A stretch of DNA of 64,000 nt from Treponema brennaborense DSM 12168. Lineage in GTDB: Bacteria; Spirochaetota; Spirochaetia; Treponematales; Treponemataceae. The stretch spans positions 1,426,001 to 1,490,000 of the forward strand of contig NC_015500.1 of NCBI RefSeq assembly GCF_000212415.1. The letters run 5' to 3'. The position numbers were made by a program, and so were the translations under genes. The notes beneath the pieces were generated by a model. It was not told where the DNA came from and did no database searches. It saw only the letters and a program-made list of their open reading frames with translations. Shown piece after piece: positions 1 to 9,674 of this stretch (position 1 is its first letter; every line of letters begins with the position of its first letter).

Positions 1-1
1 A

Positions 2-67
2 TTCGGTTTCCATCCGTCCTGCTACAGCGTAAAGCCGGCGCGCGGCGTTCATCTGGTACGGGAATGA
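2..67 (+). CDS. C-terminal end of an upstream gene (partial)
   Basis: The second reading frame is open from the window edge to a TGA at 65-67 and encodes about 21 residues ending in PARGVHLVRE. The gap to surE is short and in the same direction, so this is probably the tail of the preceding gene in the same operon. Too little is present to name a family. Confidence 0.35.
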   Translation, partial: FGFHPSCYSVKPARGVHLVRE

Positions 68-104
68 GTTTGCATCAGGGAGATTTAAGGGAGGAACGCG
101 GCGT

Positions 105-842
105 ATGCGGTTTTTACTGACGAACGACGACGGGATAGACGGCGAAGGAATGCATCTGCTTGCCGACATGCTGCAGAAGAAACACGAAGTCTGGATCGTA
201 GCGCCGGATAAAAACCGTTCGGCGGTGTCCCACGGTATCACGATGACCGTCCCGCTCAGACTGAGCCGCCGCGGTGAACGGTGTTTTACCTGTTCGGGCG
301 TTCCGGTCGACTGCGTTATCAACGGTCTGAAAGCCGTGCTGCCGTCGGCGCCGGACGCGGTCATTTCCGGAATAAACCGAGGCGCGAACATCGGTACCGA
401 CGTACTGTACTCCGGTACGTGCGCCGCCGCCCGCCAAGCCGCTTTGTACGGCATTCCGGGCATCGCGTTCAGCATCGAATCGGAGGACGGCGTGTGGCGC
501 TACGGAGCGCTCGCGGATTTTGCCCGCAAAAATATCGAAAAACTCGTTTCCTTGTGCGAACCGGATGTGTTTTTAAATATAAACGCGTTGTCCGCCGATT
601 CGTACGCCGGATACCAAATGACGCGTCTTTCCCGCCGCGAATACGGCGATTCGGTGCGGCTGTATCACGCTCCCGACGGCCATTCGTATTCGTTTTTCGA
701 GGGAGGGCGGATCGCGACCGCCGGAGGCAGCGGTTTCGATTTCGACGCGGTGCGCGACGGCTATATTTCCGTCAGCCGCGTACGTGCGCAGCCTGCGGAC
801 GCGGGATTCGGTGCCGCAGCGGATCCGGATTTTTTACTGTAA
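105..842 (+). CDS. surE: SurE-type 5'/3'-nucleotidase
   Basis: This is a survival protein E nucleotidase, which dephosphorylates nucleoside 5'- and 3'-monophosphates in the cytoplasm with a divalent metal. The N-terminus has the metal-binding LLTNDDGIDGEGM motif with the Asp pair. The segment SGINRGANIGTDVLYSGT near residues 89-106 carries the conserved Asn and substrate-loop residues of the family. The length of 245 residues is normal. The start follows a GGGAGG ribosome site at about 90-95. A TPR protein gene begins 17 bases downstream, so the two are probably cotranscribed. Confidence 0.93.
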   Translation: MRFLLTNDDGIDGEGMHLLADMLQKKHEVWIVAPDKNRSAVSHGITMTVPLRLSRRGERCFTCSGVPVDCVINGLKAVLPSAPDAVISGINRGANIGTDVLYSGTCAAARQAALYGIPGIAFSIESEDGVWRYGALADFARKNIEKLVSLCEPDVFLNINALSADSYAGYQMTRLSRREYGDSVRLYHAPDGHSYSFFEGGRIATAGGSGFDFDAVRDGYISVSRVRAQPADAGFGAAADPDFLL

Positions 843-859
843 CGCAGCAGGAGTTTTGA

Positions 860-1573
860 ATGGGTGGAAAAACAGCCGACGAAGGAATCGCGCTTTATCG
901 CGCCGGTAACTATGCGGAATCGCTGACGTATTTTCTGTCGCTGCCCGCCGCCGCGGGGGGTGATGCCGAAAGCGCGTATTTTATCGGCCTTTCGTATATG
1001 AAACTGAAACGCTATGAAGACGCGCTGCTGTACTTGGAGCAGGTCGTTACGTCGGCGGGTTCAGACGATTCGCGGACGCGCGAACGTTCGCTGCAGTGCC
1101 GACTGGTGCTCGCCGTCATTTACAGCCTGACCGGACGCAGCCGGCTCGCCGATTTTGAACTGAAAAATTTGGAAGGAACCGGATACCGTCCTTCATACGT
1201 GAACGCCGCGCTCGCCTACGTCGCGTGGGAACAGAGTAAATTCGACGAATGCATTGCGTATTATGAAAAAGCGCTGGAATTGGAACCTGAAAACGGTACG
1301 GCGCTGAACGGACTGGGCTACGTGCTCGCCTGTACGGAAAAGGATCTGACGCGCGCGCTGACGCTGTGCAAACGGGCGCTCGGTTTCATGCCCGAATCGG
1401 CGGCGTGTCTGGATTCGGTCGGCTGGGTGTATTACAAACTCGGACTGCTGAAAGAAGCGGAAATACATCTGCGGAAAGCACGCGAACGGTGTGCCGGCAA
1501 TCCCGAAATAGCCGAGCATCTGAAGATCGTTCAGGAAGCCGCAGCCGGTGCGGGCGGAGGCATGAACAAATGA
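860..1573 (+). CDS. TPR-repeat protein, cytoplasmic
   Basis: A 237-residue protein made of tandem tetratricopeptide-like helix pairs. Clear repeats include the segment starting AYFIGLSYMKLKRYEDALLY and the later ones around EQSKFDECIAYYEKALELEP and KLGLLKEAEIHLRKA. TPR arrays are protein-interaction scaffolds. There is no signal peptide or membrane segment. It starts after a modest AGGAG site (848-852) and its TGA overlaps the ATG of the next gene, so the two products probably act together. The partner is unknown. Confidence 0.8.
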   Translation: MGGKTADEGIALYRAGNYAESLTYFLSLPAAAGGDAESAYFIGLSYMKLKRYEDALLYLEQVVTSAGSDDSRTRERSLQCRLVLAVIYSLTGRSRLADFELKNLEGTGYRPSYVNAALAYVAWEQSKFDECIAYYEKALELEPENGTALNGLGYVLACTEKDLTRALTLCKRALGFMPESAACLDSVGWVYYKLGLLKEAEIHLRKARERCAGNPEIAEHLKIVQEAAAGAGGGMNK

Positions 1574-3624
1574 AAAAAACGATATTCCGAACGGGCGCCG
1601 TCTGCGCGTTGTTGTGGGGCGCCGTCTGTGCGTTTCCGGCAGGTTTTGAATCGGTTTCCGTGAAAAACGCCGATTCGCTGTCAGCCGAGCAGGAATTCCG
1701 GCGCGGCGTACAAGCGTATTACCGCGGTTCGTTTAACGACGCGATATTGCTGTTTGAAAAAGCGCTGTCGTATCTGCCCTCCGAAAACCTGATACTCGAC
1801 TGGCTGGGCAAGGCGTATTACCGCGCCGGAATGGAAGGCACCGCGCTGCAGCAGTGGCAGTTCGCGCTGGACGCCGGATACGGCGGACTGCTGCTCGCGA
1901 ATAAAATCGAAATCGTGCGCGACCGGCGCGTTACCGGAATTCCCGAAATCTCGTCCTTGAAATATACCGAAGCGGGCAGTTTTCCCGGAAGTTACGGCGA
2001 CACGCTGCTGTTCAGCAAACCGGTGTCCGTTTTGCCGAACCCGGACGGTACGAGCTGGGTGCTCGCGTACGGCTCGAACGAACTGCTCCGGCTGGACGTG
2101 AACGGCACGATTATTTCGCGCAGCAGGGGACCGCTCGTCGGCTTCGACCGGCCGATGGATATCGTGCGTCAGCGCGACGGCACGCTGCTCGTCTGCGAAT
2201 CCGCGGGCGACCGCGTTTCCGTTCTGGATGAAAACGGAAATTTCGTAAAATCGTTCGGTTCCAAGGGAATCGGCGTCGGTCAGTTCGTCGGACCGCAGTA
2301 TCTGGCCGTGGACGACGCGGGCAACGTGTACGTGTCCGATTTCGGAAACGCGCGCGTCGACGTGTTCGACGCCGGGGGAACCGGATTGTTCCATTTCGGA
2401 ACGAAGTCGGCCGATTTTGCCGGATTCAAGGCGCCGGCCGGCATCGCTGTGAGCGACGGCGTCGTGTACGTGGCGGACGCGGGAACGGGCGGGGTGTATT
2501 CGTTCGACCGTTCGGGCAATTATCTGGGAATCGCCGTTCCCGAAAAAACGTTCGTTCGGCCGGAAGCGCTGAAATTCAGCGGTCCGTATCTGCTCGTGTG
2601 CGATTCCAACCGGATTTGTTCGATCGATTTGGTTACCGGCGCGGTGTTTGAAAACGCCCGAACCGGCAATTCGCCTTCACGCGTGACGTGTGCGGGGAGC
2701 GACCGCAACGGAAACGTGCTCGTTGCCGATTTTACGGCGAACGAAATTTACGTGATGTCGAAAATGACCGAACTGGTCGGCGGACTGTTCGTGCAGATCG
2801 AACGGGTCGTATCCGACGCGTTTCCGAACGTGACACTTGAAGTCAAAGTTGAAAACCGCAGCCGTCAGCCGGTCGTCGGTTTAAAGGCCGAAAATTTTTA
2901 CATAACGGAAAACAAACGGCCGGTGCTGAACCAAAAGCTTGAAGGCGCCGCCTCGAACAACGATACGTGCGACGTTACCGTGCTGATAGACCGCTCGTAC
3001 GATACGTCTTCGTACGCCGAAGCGCTGCAGACTGCAGTAACCGACATCGCCGCGGCCATGAACGGGCGCGGCACGCTGCGGCTGGTGTCGGCCGGCAGTA
3101 TTCCCGCCGTCGAGTACGGCGGATCTCCTGCGCGGCTGGGGCAATTTACCCCCGAAGCGCTGCAGGTGAAGCCTTCGGCTTCCGTCGCGACCGATCTGGC
3201 GATCCGGCTTGCGGCGAACGATCTGATCAACGCGGAAAAAAAACGTGCGATCGTGTACGTTACGGGCGCTTCGGCGGTAACGGCATCCGCGTTCGACCGG
3301 TACGGTCTTACCGACCTGACTTCGTTTTTGAACAACAATTCTATCTCTTTTTACACGGTCAATCTGTCGCAGCAGGCGCTGCCGCCGGAGATCGCGTTTA
3401 TCACCGAAAGTACGAACGGAGACGAACGCTACGTGTACCGGCCGGAAGGTCTTGCCGGCATCGTGCGGGATTTACTCGAATTGCCGAACGGTATGTACCG
3501 GCTTTCGTATACGTCGTCCCTGCCGACGAATTTCGGGCGGGAATATCTGCCGGTCGAACTCGAATCGTATCTGCTGAACCGTTCCGGACGGGACGAGACG
3601 GGGTATTTCGCGCCGCTGCAATAA
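1570..3624 (+). CDS. Exported protein with TPR, NHL-type propeller and VWA-like region
   Basis: The reading frame is open further upstream, but the ATG at 1570 is preferred. It overlaps the preceding stop and begins a signal peptide (MKKTIFRTGAVCALLWGAV). The 684-residue product has a TPR-like helical part (about 35-90). It is followed by NHL-type beta-propeller repeats (about 125-390) with phrases such as DDAGNVYVSDFGNARVDVFD and GVVYVADAGTGGVYSFD. A C-terminal region (about 400-684) contains CDVTVLIDRSYDTSS, which resembles a degenerate von Willebrand A metal site. It is probably periplasmic or at the cell surface, with a binding or scaffold role. The exact function is not known. Confidence 0.8.
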   Translation: MKKTIFRTGAVCALLWGAVCAFPAGFESVSVKNADSLSAEQEFRRGVQAYYRGSFNDAILLFEKALSYLPSENLILDWLGKAYYRAGMEGTALQQWQFALDAGYGGLLLANKIEIVRDRRVTGIPEISSLKYTEAGSFPGSYGDTLLFSKPVSVLPNPDGTSWVLAYGSNELLRLDVNGTIISRSRGPLVGFDRPMDIVRQRDGTLLVCESAGDRVSVLDENGNFVKSFGSKGIGVGQFVGPQYLAVDDAGNVYVSDFGNARVDVFDAGGTGLFHFGTKSADFAGFKAPAGIAVSDGVVYVADAGTGGVYSFDRSGNYLGIAVPEKTFVRPEALKFSGPYLLVCDSNRICSIDLVTGAVFENARTGNSPSRVTCAGSDRNGNVLVADFTANEIYVMSKMTELVGGLFVQIERVVSDAFPNVTLEVKVENRSRQPVVGLKAENFYITENKRPVLNQKLEGAASNNDTCDVTVLIDRSYDTSSYAEALQTAVTDIAAAMNGRGTLRLVSAGSIPAVEYGGSPARLGQFTPEALQVKPSASVATDLAIRLAANDLINAEKKRAIVYVTGASAVTASAFDRYGLTDLTSFLNNNSISFYTVNLSQQALPPEIAFITESTNGDERYVYRPEGLAGIVRDLLELPNGMYRLSYTSSLPTNFGREYLPVELESYLLNRSGRDETGYFAPLQ

Positions 3625-3656
3625 CGCGTGCGCCGGCTACGGAAACGGGAAACGCG

Positions 3657-6600
3657 TCAGAACGTAACTTTGCCGCCGAGTCCCGCGGTGACGCCGAGCG
3701 TTATCAGTTTTCCGCTTTTGGTGCTTCCGCCGTACGAAACGCTGCCGCCGAGCGTCGCGACGACGGAAAAATACGTGCCGACGCGGACGTCTATTTTATG
3801 TTCAGCCGCCGTTTTGCACGTGAGCGCCGTATCGCTTTCCGTCTGCGTGTGCTGTACGGAGACGTTGATCGAATCGCTGCGCGTCAGAACGAGCGGCGGC
3901 AGCGAACTTTCCGGAACGAACAGCGCTATCGCCGCCGTCAGCGGGGACATTTTGCCCTGACGCTGCCAGACGGCGGTCACTTTGCCCGTCAGCAGCGAAT
4001 CTTTTTCAAACTGAATTTCCGCGCCCGTTTTGAGCGTCGCCCCGGACGTGAAATATAAATTTATCTGTAAATACGAAGCGAGTTTTACGGCGAACGCTTC
4101 CGGCGCGTCGCGCGGAATCTGTACCGCGGCGGTGGCGGAAAACAGATATTCGTCCTGTTCGTACCAGTCGAACCGGCGCAGTTTGCTGTACGCGCCGAAA
4201 TTGTTAAACGAAGTGAAGCCGGTCCCCGCTTTCAGCACGTATACGTCCGCGTCGTTTTCCGCCGTTTTTATTTCGCGTCCGAACGACGCCGATACGTTCG
4301 ACGGCAGGTAAAAATCCGCAAAAGTGCCGGAAAACGGCCGCTTCCACGAAACGCCGTAAGAGGTCGCGTATGCAGCCGATTCCGCGTTTCCTGCGTCGGC
4401 GCAGTTTCGGACGATGTCGGCCAAAGTGCCGCTGTACAGATCGTAGAACGGCGGAACGACTAACAGCCGTTTGTTCGCATCGAGCGCCCGCGTCAGGTTT
4501 ACGGCGTCGGCGCGGTAATTTCCGCCGTATGCCGAAGCCGCCGTGCTGCCGGTCGTTTTTTTCCACGAAAGAGAAACCGTGTGCGCGCCCGGTTTAAACG
4601 GAAAAAGCCATTCAACGGTCGTTTCGTCGGTGAACGACGTTTCCGCAGCCGTTTTGTACGTGCCGGTTATCGCGGCGTTGAGCGTCGGAGTGAACGAAGC
4701 GAACGGCAGCGGAACGGACTGCGCCGTGTCGAGCGTGATTTTCCGGTATGACGCGCTGCCGTCTCCCGCGGAAAACGCGAACGCCGTACTGTCGATCCAG
4801 CCTGCGGCGTAGGAGCCGGTGTCGACGAGTGCCTGCGTTCCGCCGCTGAGTGCCGCCGATTGAATATTTTGGGCAGCCGACGCGGCGGCAGATACGGCGT
4901 AAGAAGCGGAACTCCCCAGCGGCACGGTAAAGGCGGCGGTGCCGCCGATTTTCTGCGTCAGCAGCGCGGCCGACGCAGACGCTTCCGCCTGTGCCGTTAT
5001 TTCCGCCGGAATGTGAAGCGGTTTGAGCGTAACGGCGAGCGAATTCCGCTTTTTGACGGTACCCGCGGCGGCGTCGAAGCGGTACGTTTCGCTGAACGGC
5101 AGATATTTGAACACGGGGCTGTCGGCGCTGCCGGTAAACGAGTGGCCGGCAGCCGTAAGCACGTTTTGCCGTGACGAATTGCCCGCCGCGTCGAAGGCGG
5201 CGTTCACGCCGACGAACTGCGCACTGCCGTCGATTTTTCCGCTGAAATTCGAGCGCAGCCGTTCGGGGTATTCGGCCGGAAACGATACGGAAACCGTTCC
5301 CGAGGCGGAGAGCGCCGCGTCGGAAAGAATCGGCACGCTCCCGGCCTGCAGCAGGACACCTTCGCGTTTCCATGAAAACTCGGCGGTATCCGTAAACGCC
5401 ACGTCCGGCGGAATATCTTTCAGATACAATTCATCAATAAGCAGTTCGTCCCATTTTTCGGCACTCGCTTGAGGCACCGTGATAAAAACGGTAAACCGTA
5501 CCGGAACGTCGCAGCTGCCGCGCCGGCTCGTACCCGACGTCAGGATTGCGCCGCCGACGCTGACTTCACCCGTATGCAGGTCGACGCTCACCGGCTGCCA
5601 GCCGCCTCTCAGCGCGTCGAGTGCTTCCGCGCCGAGCGTAATGCGGAGTGCTTCTTCGGGAGTGCCGCCGCCGTCCGCTGGTCTGTCCAGAACGAGCTCC
5701 ACGAGCGTGCCGTCGGGAGCCGACACGTCGCTTCCGGGTGTGTATTTCATGAACAGATTGAGCGTCCGGTATTTTGAAATATCCGTTTCGGCGACGTATC
5801 TGGTAAAAGCCGCTTGCGCGGTGTCGGTTTGCGCCGAATCGGTTTTCCATTGAAACGACTGCACGCTGTTTACCGTGCCGGAATTGAACGATTCCGTGCC
5901 GGAAACCGTTTCTTTTCGCTGACTGACGTACGTTTCCATGCCGTCCGGCGCCTGCGCGGCGAACGACGGACTGACGGTTTCATAAGGTCCTGCGAGCAGC
6001 GTTCCCGCGCCGGCAGCCGCAGCCGCCGCAGCAGCTCGCGCGACGATGACGATGCGGGCATCGTGGTGTACGCTCAGGCGTGCCCGATCGCTGTCCGTCA
6101 GTGCGACTGTTACCGTTTGCCAGCCGTCGGCGGCAGCAGCCGTTCCCGGAACGAACGCGGTGATAACGTTCGTTCCGCCGTCTATCATCGTTGTTCCCGA
6201 TATTTTCCAGGAGGGAACGGCGGATCCGTCGAATTCGGACGCGGCGTCGGCGTTTACCCCCAGCTGCAGATATACGTCGTACCGATCGGCAGTCGCGCCG
6301 GTGTCTTTCAGTTTTATGCTGAACCGCTGCGCCGAAGCGAGCTGGGACGCAGCGCTGCCCAAATCGACATTCCGCGCGATCCACTGATTCGCCGCGGTAA
6401 AATCGTATTCGCACACGGCGGCGTATCCGGTGATCGCCGCGTCGCGCAGGCCTTCCTGATCCGCAGCGGACGTTTTATTTGCTTCCGTCAGTACCGGTGC
6501 TCCGCTTGCAGCCGTCAGTACGGGAATTATGCCGTCCGCCGGGAACGACGCGGCTTTTTTCGTAAGCGCCGTTACGGACGGAACCGAGTCGTCCATTCCC

Positions 6601-9600
6601 AAGATGCGGTACGTACCGGAAGCGTTGTCCGTCTCGATCGACACCGCCGCGGTATTGCGTACGCTGAGTTCGCCGTTTTCATACGCGATTCGGCCCGCCG
6701 CGGCGGCGAAGCCGGGCAGCTGTTTGGATTCGTCGGCAAACCGGACGTCCCGGCTGTACGGCCAGCGCACCGTAACGGAAGCGGCGGCTTCAAGCGCGTC
6801 GGTCGGCCGATAGGAGAATCCCGCGGCGGCGCTCACCGTACCGGTTTTATCGTCGCCGTTTTCTTCGTACCAGACGATGCGGACGGTGTCGAAGTCTCCC
6901 GCCGGAGACGAAAGCGTTACGGTGCCGGTTTCGCCGTCGTACCCGGCGCCGCCGTCGAGTATGCCGTTTTTATACACTCTTACCGTTCCCGGAACGGCTT
7001 TCGTGCCGATTTCGTACCGGGAACTCTGCGTGAACGTCCGCAGTTTCAGCACCGGGTCTCCGTCGTCGTACGAAGGCGACGGCTGCGATTCAGACGGAAG
7101 CAGGTAATATTCGGGATGTTCGTCCGCGGCGGGAAATCTGATTTCCGGCCGCAGCGCGTCAGCGTCCCGTGCGGAAGCGTTGCGTATCCGGTACAGTTCC
7201 GCCGTATACGAGGTGCCGCCGTATGCGGACGTGTCTTCGGAAATTTGGGCGGCGTACGCCGTTGACGCGGCTCCCGTCGAAGCGGAAACGACGGTCGCGG
7301 TTTCCGGCGCCGTTTTTCCGGCGTCGTAGCGGTATGCTGCGGAAAACGGCGAAAATCCCGCCGGATGCTGGAGCAGCAGCACGGATACGGCGCTTTCTGT
7401 TCCGGCGGAGAGGTCGGTAAAAAAACCTTCCGTTCCGGTGCCGCTTTTTCCCGCGAACGAATAAGAGGCGACCTTCGGCTGCACCCGTTCCGCATCGGCG
7501 TCGTACGCCGAACCGAAAAACAGCTGTACGTTCCCCAAAAATCCGCTTCCCAGCACCGCCTGAGACACCGCAGTTTTAGGTGTCCCGTAATTTCCGAGCA
7601 GCGCTTCCGCCTGCGCCTTTGCCGCCTCGGAATTGAACGAAACGGCGACGGCCGGAATATCGCCGTCGGCGGAAAGCAAGCCGTTTTTGACCAGCAGCGC
7701 AAGCTGCGCGGTTGCCGGATACAATAAATATTCGGATGAAGTCAGTTTGCGGTACGTCCTGCCGTCCGGCGCCCGGTACGCTCCGTCCGCAGCTTCCAAA
7801 AACACGTCCGCGACTGCCGCAGCCGTTTGATCCGACGGCAGAACGAATTGCGACGTACGCTTCCAGGCGGCGAGAGAGACGCTCGAATCGGCAACTTCGT
7901 TCAGCCCCGAATACGTTTTTTCGCGCGCGGCCAGCATGTCGTACCGAATCACCGCGTCCGCCTGCCATTTGTTTCCCTGAAATGAAAACGAAACGCCGGG
8001 CGCCTGATTTTCACCGCCGCCGATGCCCCGCTGCACGTCGTCGGCGGGATACGTCTGCGGAAACACGACGTTCCGGTTTGCGAGCCGGACTTCTTTGAGC
8101 AGGCCGCTGCCGGTGTACCCGGCGGCAACCGTATTTTTTTCAAATCCGTCGGCAAAAACGGCTTCAAAATACCAGGTTTCGTTCAGCATGAACCACAGCG
8201 ACAGATCCACCTTTTGGGAAAACACCGGCGTGCCGAACGTTACTTTCAGCGGATTGCCGAATCCGAACGTTGCCGACGCGCTTCCGCTCACGGTCGATTC
8301 CCAGTATCCTTCGGCAAAAAAATCGTCGGCGGAATCGGCAACCGTATAATTGAACAGCGACACGGGCGCTTCGGCGGGCAGCGGCGGCACCGGAACGAGC
8401 GTAATGCCCGCGGCTCCGGCCGCCTGAACGGCGGTTTCCTGCGCGCCGGCCTGAACGGGAGTTCCGATTCCCGCGGCGGTCAGCAGCGTGCCCAGCAGCA
8501 GGATGAGCGTCTTTTTGAACAGCCGGGCTTTTTTTATCGGAATATCGGGATTTTTTTCCTGAATGGACAGAATCGCTTTTTCGACCGTCCGCTTTTTGCC
8601 CTCACCGAAATCGAATAATTCCTGCTGCTGCGGAAGCGTCGCCGGCTCAAGGTTCATCGCGCCTATTCCAAGCAAGCGCACGCCGCTGTTCGTCTGATAT
8701 TTTCTTGCAAACAGCTGCGACGCGCGCTCGTACAGATCGTCCGCCGATGAAATGAACCGCTCCGACGTTTCCTGGACGGTGCGCGTCGTAAAGTCGTCGT
8801 ACCGGATTTTCACGCACACGGTTCTGCTTACCCAGCCTTCCTTGAGCAGCCTGAACATGACCGTCTGCGCCAAATCCATGAGCGCCGTTCCGATAACGTA
8901 TCTGTCGGTCAGATCGAACGGATAGGTGTTTTCCGCGCTGATCGAACGGGATTTCGTTTCTTCACCGAACGTTTCCGCCGCTTCTCCTCTGACCGCTTTT
9001 TGCAGAAACTGTCCGCCGGCCTGCCCGAATATGCCGGTCAGCAAAGGCAGTGAAGCCGAACACACGTCGTACACGGTGAAAAAACCGGCCGCGTTCAGCC
9101 GTGCGAGCGTTTTTGAACCGATTCCCCACACTTTTTTCAGCGGAAGCGACTGCATGAATCCGGCTTCCGTACCGGGTTTTACGTAAAAAAAACCGTCCGG
9201 TTTTGAAAGTCCCGAAGCTATCTTCGCTACGTATTTATTGGCCGCAAGCCCTATCGATACGGTCAGTCCCGTACGCTCGAAGACGGTCCGTTTGAGCGTG
9301 AGCGCGGTCCGTTCCGGCGGCCCGAACAGCCGCTCCGTTCCGCTCAGATCGACGAACGCTTCGTCTACCGACATCTGCTGCACGTCGGGTGAAAACTCGG
9401 TAAAAACGGCCATAACTTCCGCCGATTTTTCGTGATACCGCTTCATCCGGGGGCGCAGGTATATGCCCTGCGGGCACAGCCGGTACGCCTGTTCCACCGG
9501 CATGGCGGAATGGACGCCGTACGAGCGCGCTTCGTAGGAACACGTCGAAACGACGCCCCGTTTGCTGCCGGGCAAACCGCCGACGATGACCGGTTTTCCT

Positions 9601-9674
9601 TTCAGTTCCGGATTATCGAGCTGCTCAACCGAAGCGAAGAACGCGTCGAGATCGACGTGCAGGAACATGTTCAT
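3657..9674 (-). CDS. dinB: DNA polymerase IV (DinB) fused in frame to a giant exported beta-rich protein
   Basis: Residues 1 to about 384 are a complete Y-family translesion polymerase, with HVDLDAFFASVEQ and SVDEAF carrying the catalytic acids and a C-terminal QQELFDFGE beta-clamp-like motif. Without any stop the frame continues into LFKKTLILLLGTLLTAAG (about 385-402), which looks like a signal peptide. About 1600 Ala/Ser/Thr/Gly-rich residues follow, with many short beta-like strands, ending in GLGGKVTF. A C-terminal Phe is typical of outer-membrane barrels. The second part vaguely recalls very large SprA-like envelope proteins, but that is unproven. No ATG lies at the junction. Internal initiation at a rare codon, or a sequence error in one of two 7-A runs there, are alternatives to a true fusion. 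The start overlaps the upstream gene by 4 bases. Confidence 0.75.
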   Translation of the reverse strand: MNMFLHVDLDAFFASVEQLDNPELKGKPVIVGGLPGSKRGVVSTCSYEARSYGVHSAMPVEQAYRLCPQGIYLRPRMKRYHEKSAEVMAVFTEFSPDVQQMSVDEAFVDLSGTERLFGPPERTALTLKRTVFERTGLTVSIGLAANKYVAKIASGLSKPDGFFYVKPGTEAGFMQSLPLKKVWGIGSKTLARLNAAGFFTVYDVCSASLPLLTGIFGQAGGQFLQKAVRGEAAETFGEETKSRSISAENTYPFDLTDRYVIGTALMDLAQTVMFRLLKEGWVSRTVCVKIRYDDFTTRTVQETSERFISSADDLYERASQLFARKYQTNSGVRLLGIGAMNLEPATLPQQQELFDFGEGKKRTVEKAILSIQEKNPDIPIKKARLFKKTLILLLGTLLTAAGIGTPVQAGAQETAVQAAGAAGITLVPVPPLPAEAPVSLFNYTVADSADDFFAEGYWESTVSGSASATFGFGNPLKVTFGTPVFSQKVDLSLWFMLNETWYFEAVFADGFEKNTVAAGYTGSGLLKEVRLANRNVVFPQTYPADDVQRGIGGGENQAPGVSFSFQGNKWQADAVIRYDMLAAREKTYSGLNEVADSSVSLAAWKRTSQFVLPSDQTAAAVADVFLEAADGAYRAPDGRTYRKLTSSEYLLYPATAQLALLVKNGLLSADGDIPAVAVSFNSEAAKAQAEALLGNYGTPKTAVSQAVLGSGFLGNVQLFFGSAYDADAERVQPKVASYSFAGKSGTGTEGFFTDLSAGTESAVSVLLLQHPAGFSPFSAAYRYDAGKTAPETATVVSASTGAASTAYAAQISEDTSAYGGTSYTAELYRIRNASARDADALRPEIRFPAADEHPEYYLLPSESQPSPSYDDGDPVLKLRTFTQSSRYEIGTKAVPGTVRVYKNGILDGGAGYDGETGTVTLSSPAGDFDTVRIVWYEENGDDKTGTVSAAAGFSYRPTDALEAAASVTVRWPYSRDVRFADESKQLPGFAAAAGRIAYENGELSVRNTAAVSIETDNASGTYRILGMDDSVPSVTALTKKAASFPADGIIPVLTAASGAPVLTEANKTSAADQEGLRDAAITGYAAVCEYDFTAANQWIARNVDLGSAASQLASAQRFSIKLKDTGATADRYDVYLQLGVNADAASEFDGSAVPSWKISGTTMIDGGTNVITAFVPGTAAAADGWQTVTVALTDSDRARLSVHHDARIVIVARAAAAAAAAGAGTLLAGPYETVSPSFAAQAPDGMETYVSQRKETVSGTESFNSGTVNSVQSFQWKTDSAQTDTAQAAFTRYVAETDISKYRTLNLFMKYTPGSDVSAPDGTLVELVLDRPADGGGTPEEALRITLGAEALDALRGGWQPVSVDLHTGEVSVGGAILTSGTSRRGSCDVPVRFTVFITVPQASAEKWDELLIDELYLKDIPPDVAFTDTAEFSWKREGVLLQAGSVPILSDAALSASGTVSVSFPAEYPERLRSNFSGKIDGSAQFVGVNAAFDAAGNSSRQNVLTAAGHSFTGSADSPVFKYLPFSETYRFDAAAGTVKKRNSLAVTLKPLHIPAEITAQAEASASAALLTQKIGGTAAFTVPLGSSASYAVSAAASAAQNIQSAALSGGTQALVDTGSYAAGWIDSTAFAFSAGDGSASYRKITLDTAQSVPLPFASFTPTLNAAITGTYKTAAETSFTDETTVEWLFPFKPGAHTVSLSWKKTTGSTAASAYGGNYRADAVNLTRALDANKRLLVVPPFYDLYSGTLADIVRNCADAGNAESAAYATSYGVSWKRPFSGTFADFYLPSNVSASFGREIKTAENDADVYVLKAGTGFTSFNNFGAYSKLRRFDWYEQDEYLFSATAAVQIPRDAPEAFAVKLASYLQINLYFTSGATLKTGAEIQFEKDSLLTGKVTAVWQRQGKMSPLTAAIALFVPESSLPPLVLTRSDSINVSVQHTQTESDTALTCKTAAEHKIDVRVGTYFSVVATLGGSVSYGGSTKSGKLITLGVTAGLGGKVTF
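8519..8548 (-). other. Junction between the DinB and exported-protein parts
   Basis: This stretch encodes the last DinB-like residues (around NPDIPIKKARLF) and the first residues of a signal-peptide-like segment. It holds two 7-base A runs on the coding strand, which are prone to slippage or miscalls. An ATT codon at 8543-8541 and a CTG codon at 8522-8520 are the only likely internal starts, and an AGGA lies upstream of the ATT. Nothing here proves two separate polypeptides. Confidence 0.5.

Noticed and set aside
2967-4058. A 363-residue plus-strand gene
   Set aside because: It overlaps two real genes in other frames and has the same Arg-rich shadow composition.
5814-7265. A 483-residue plus-strand gene rich in Arg
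   Set aside because: It lies fully antisense to the DinB-fusion frame, is extremely Arg-rich, shows no domain and is a shadow of GC-rich codon bias.
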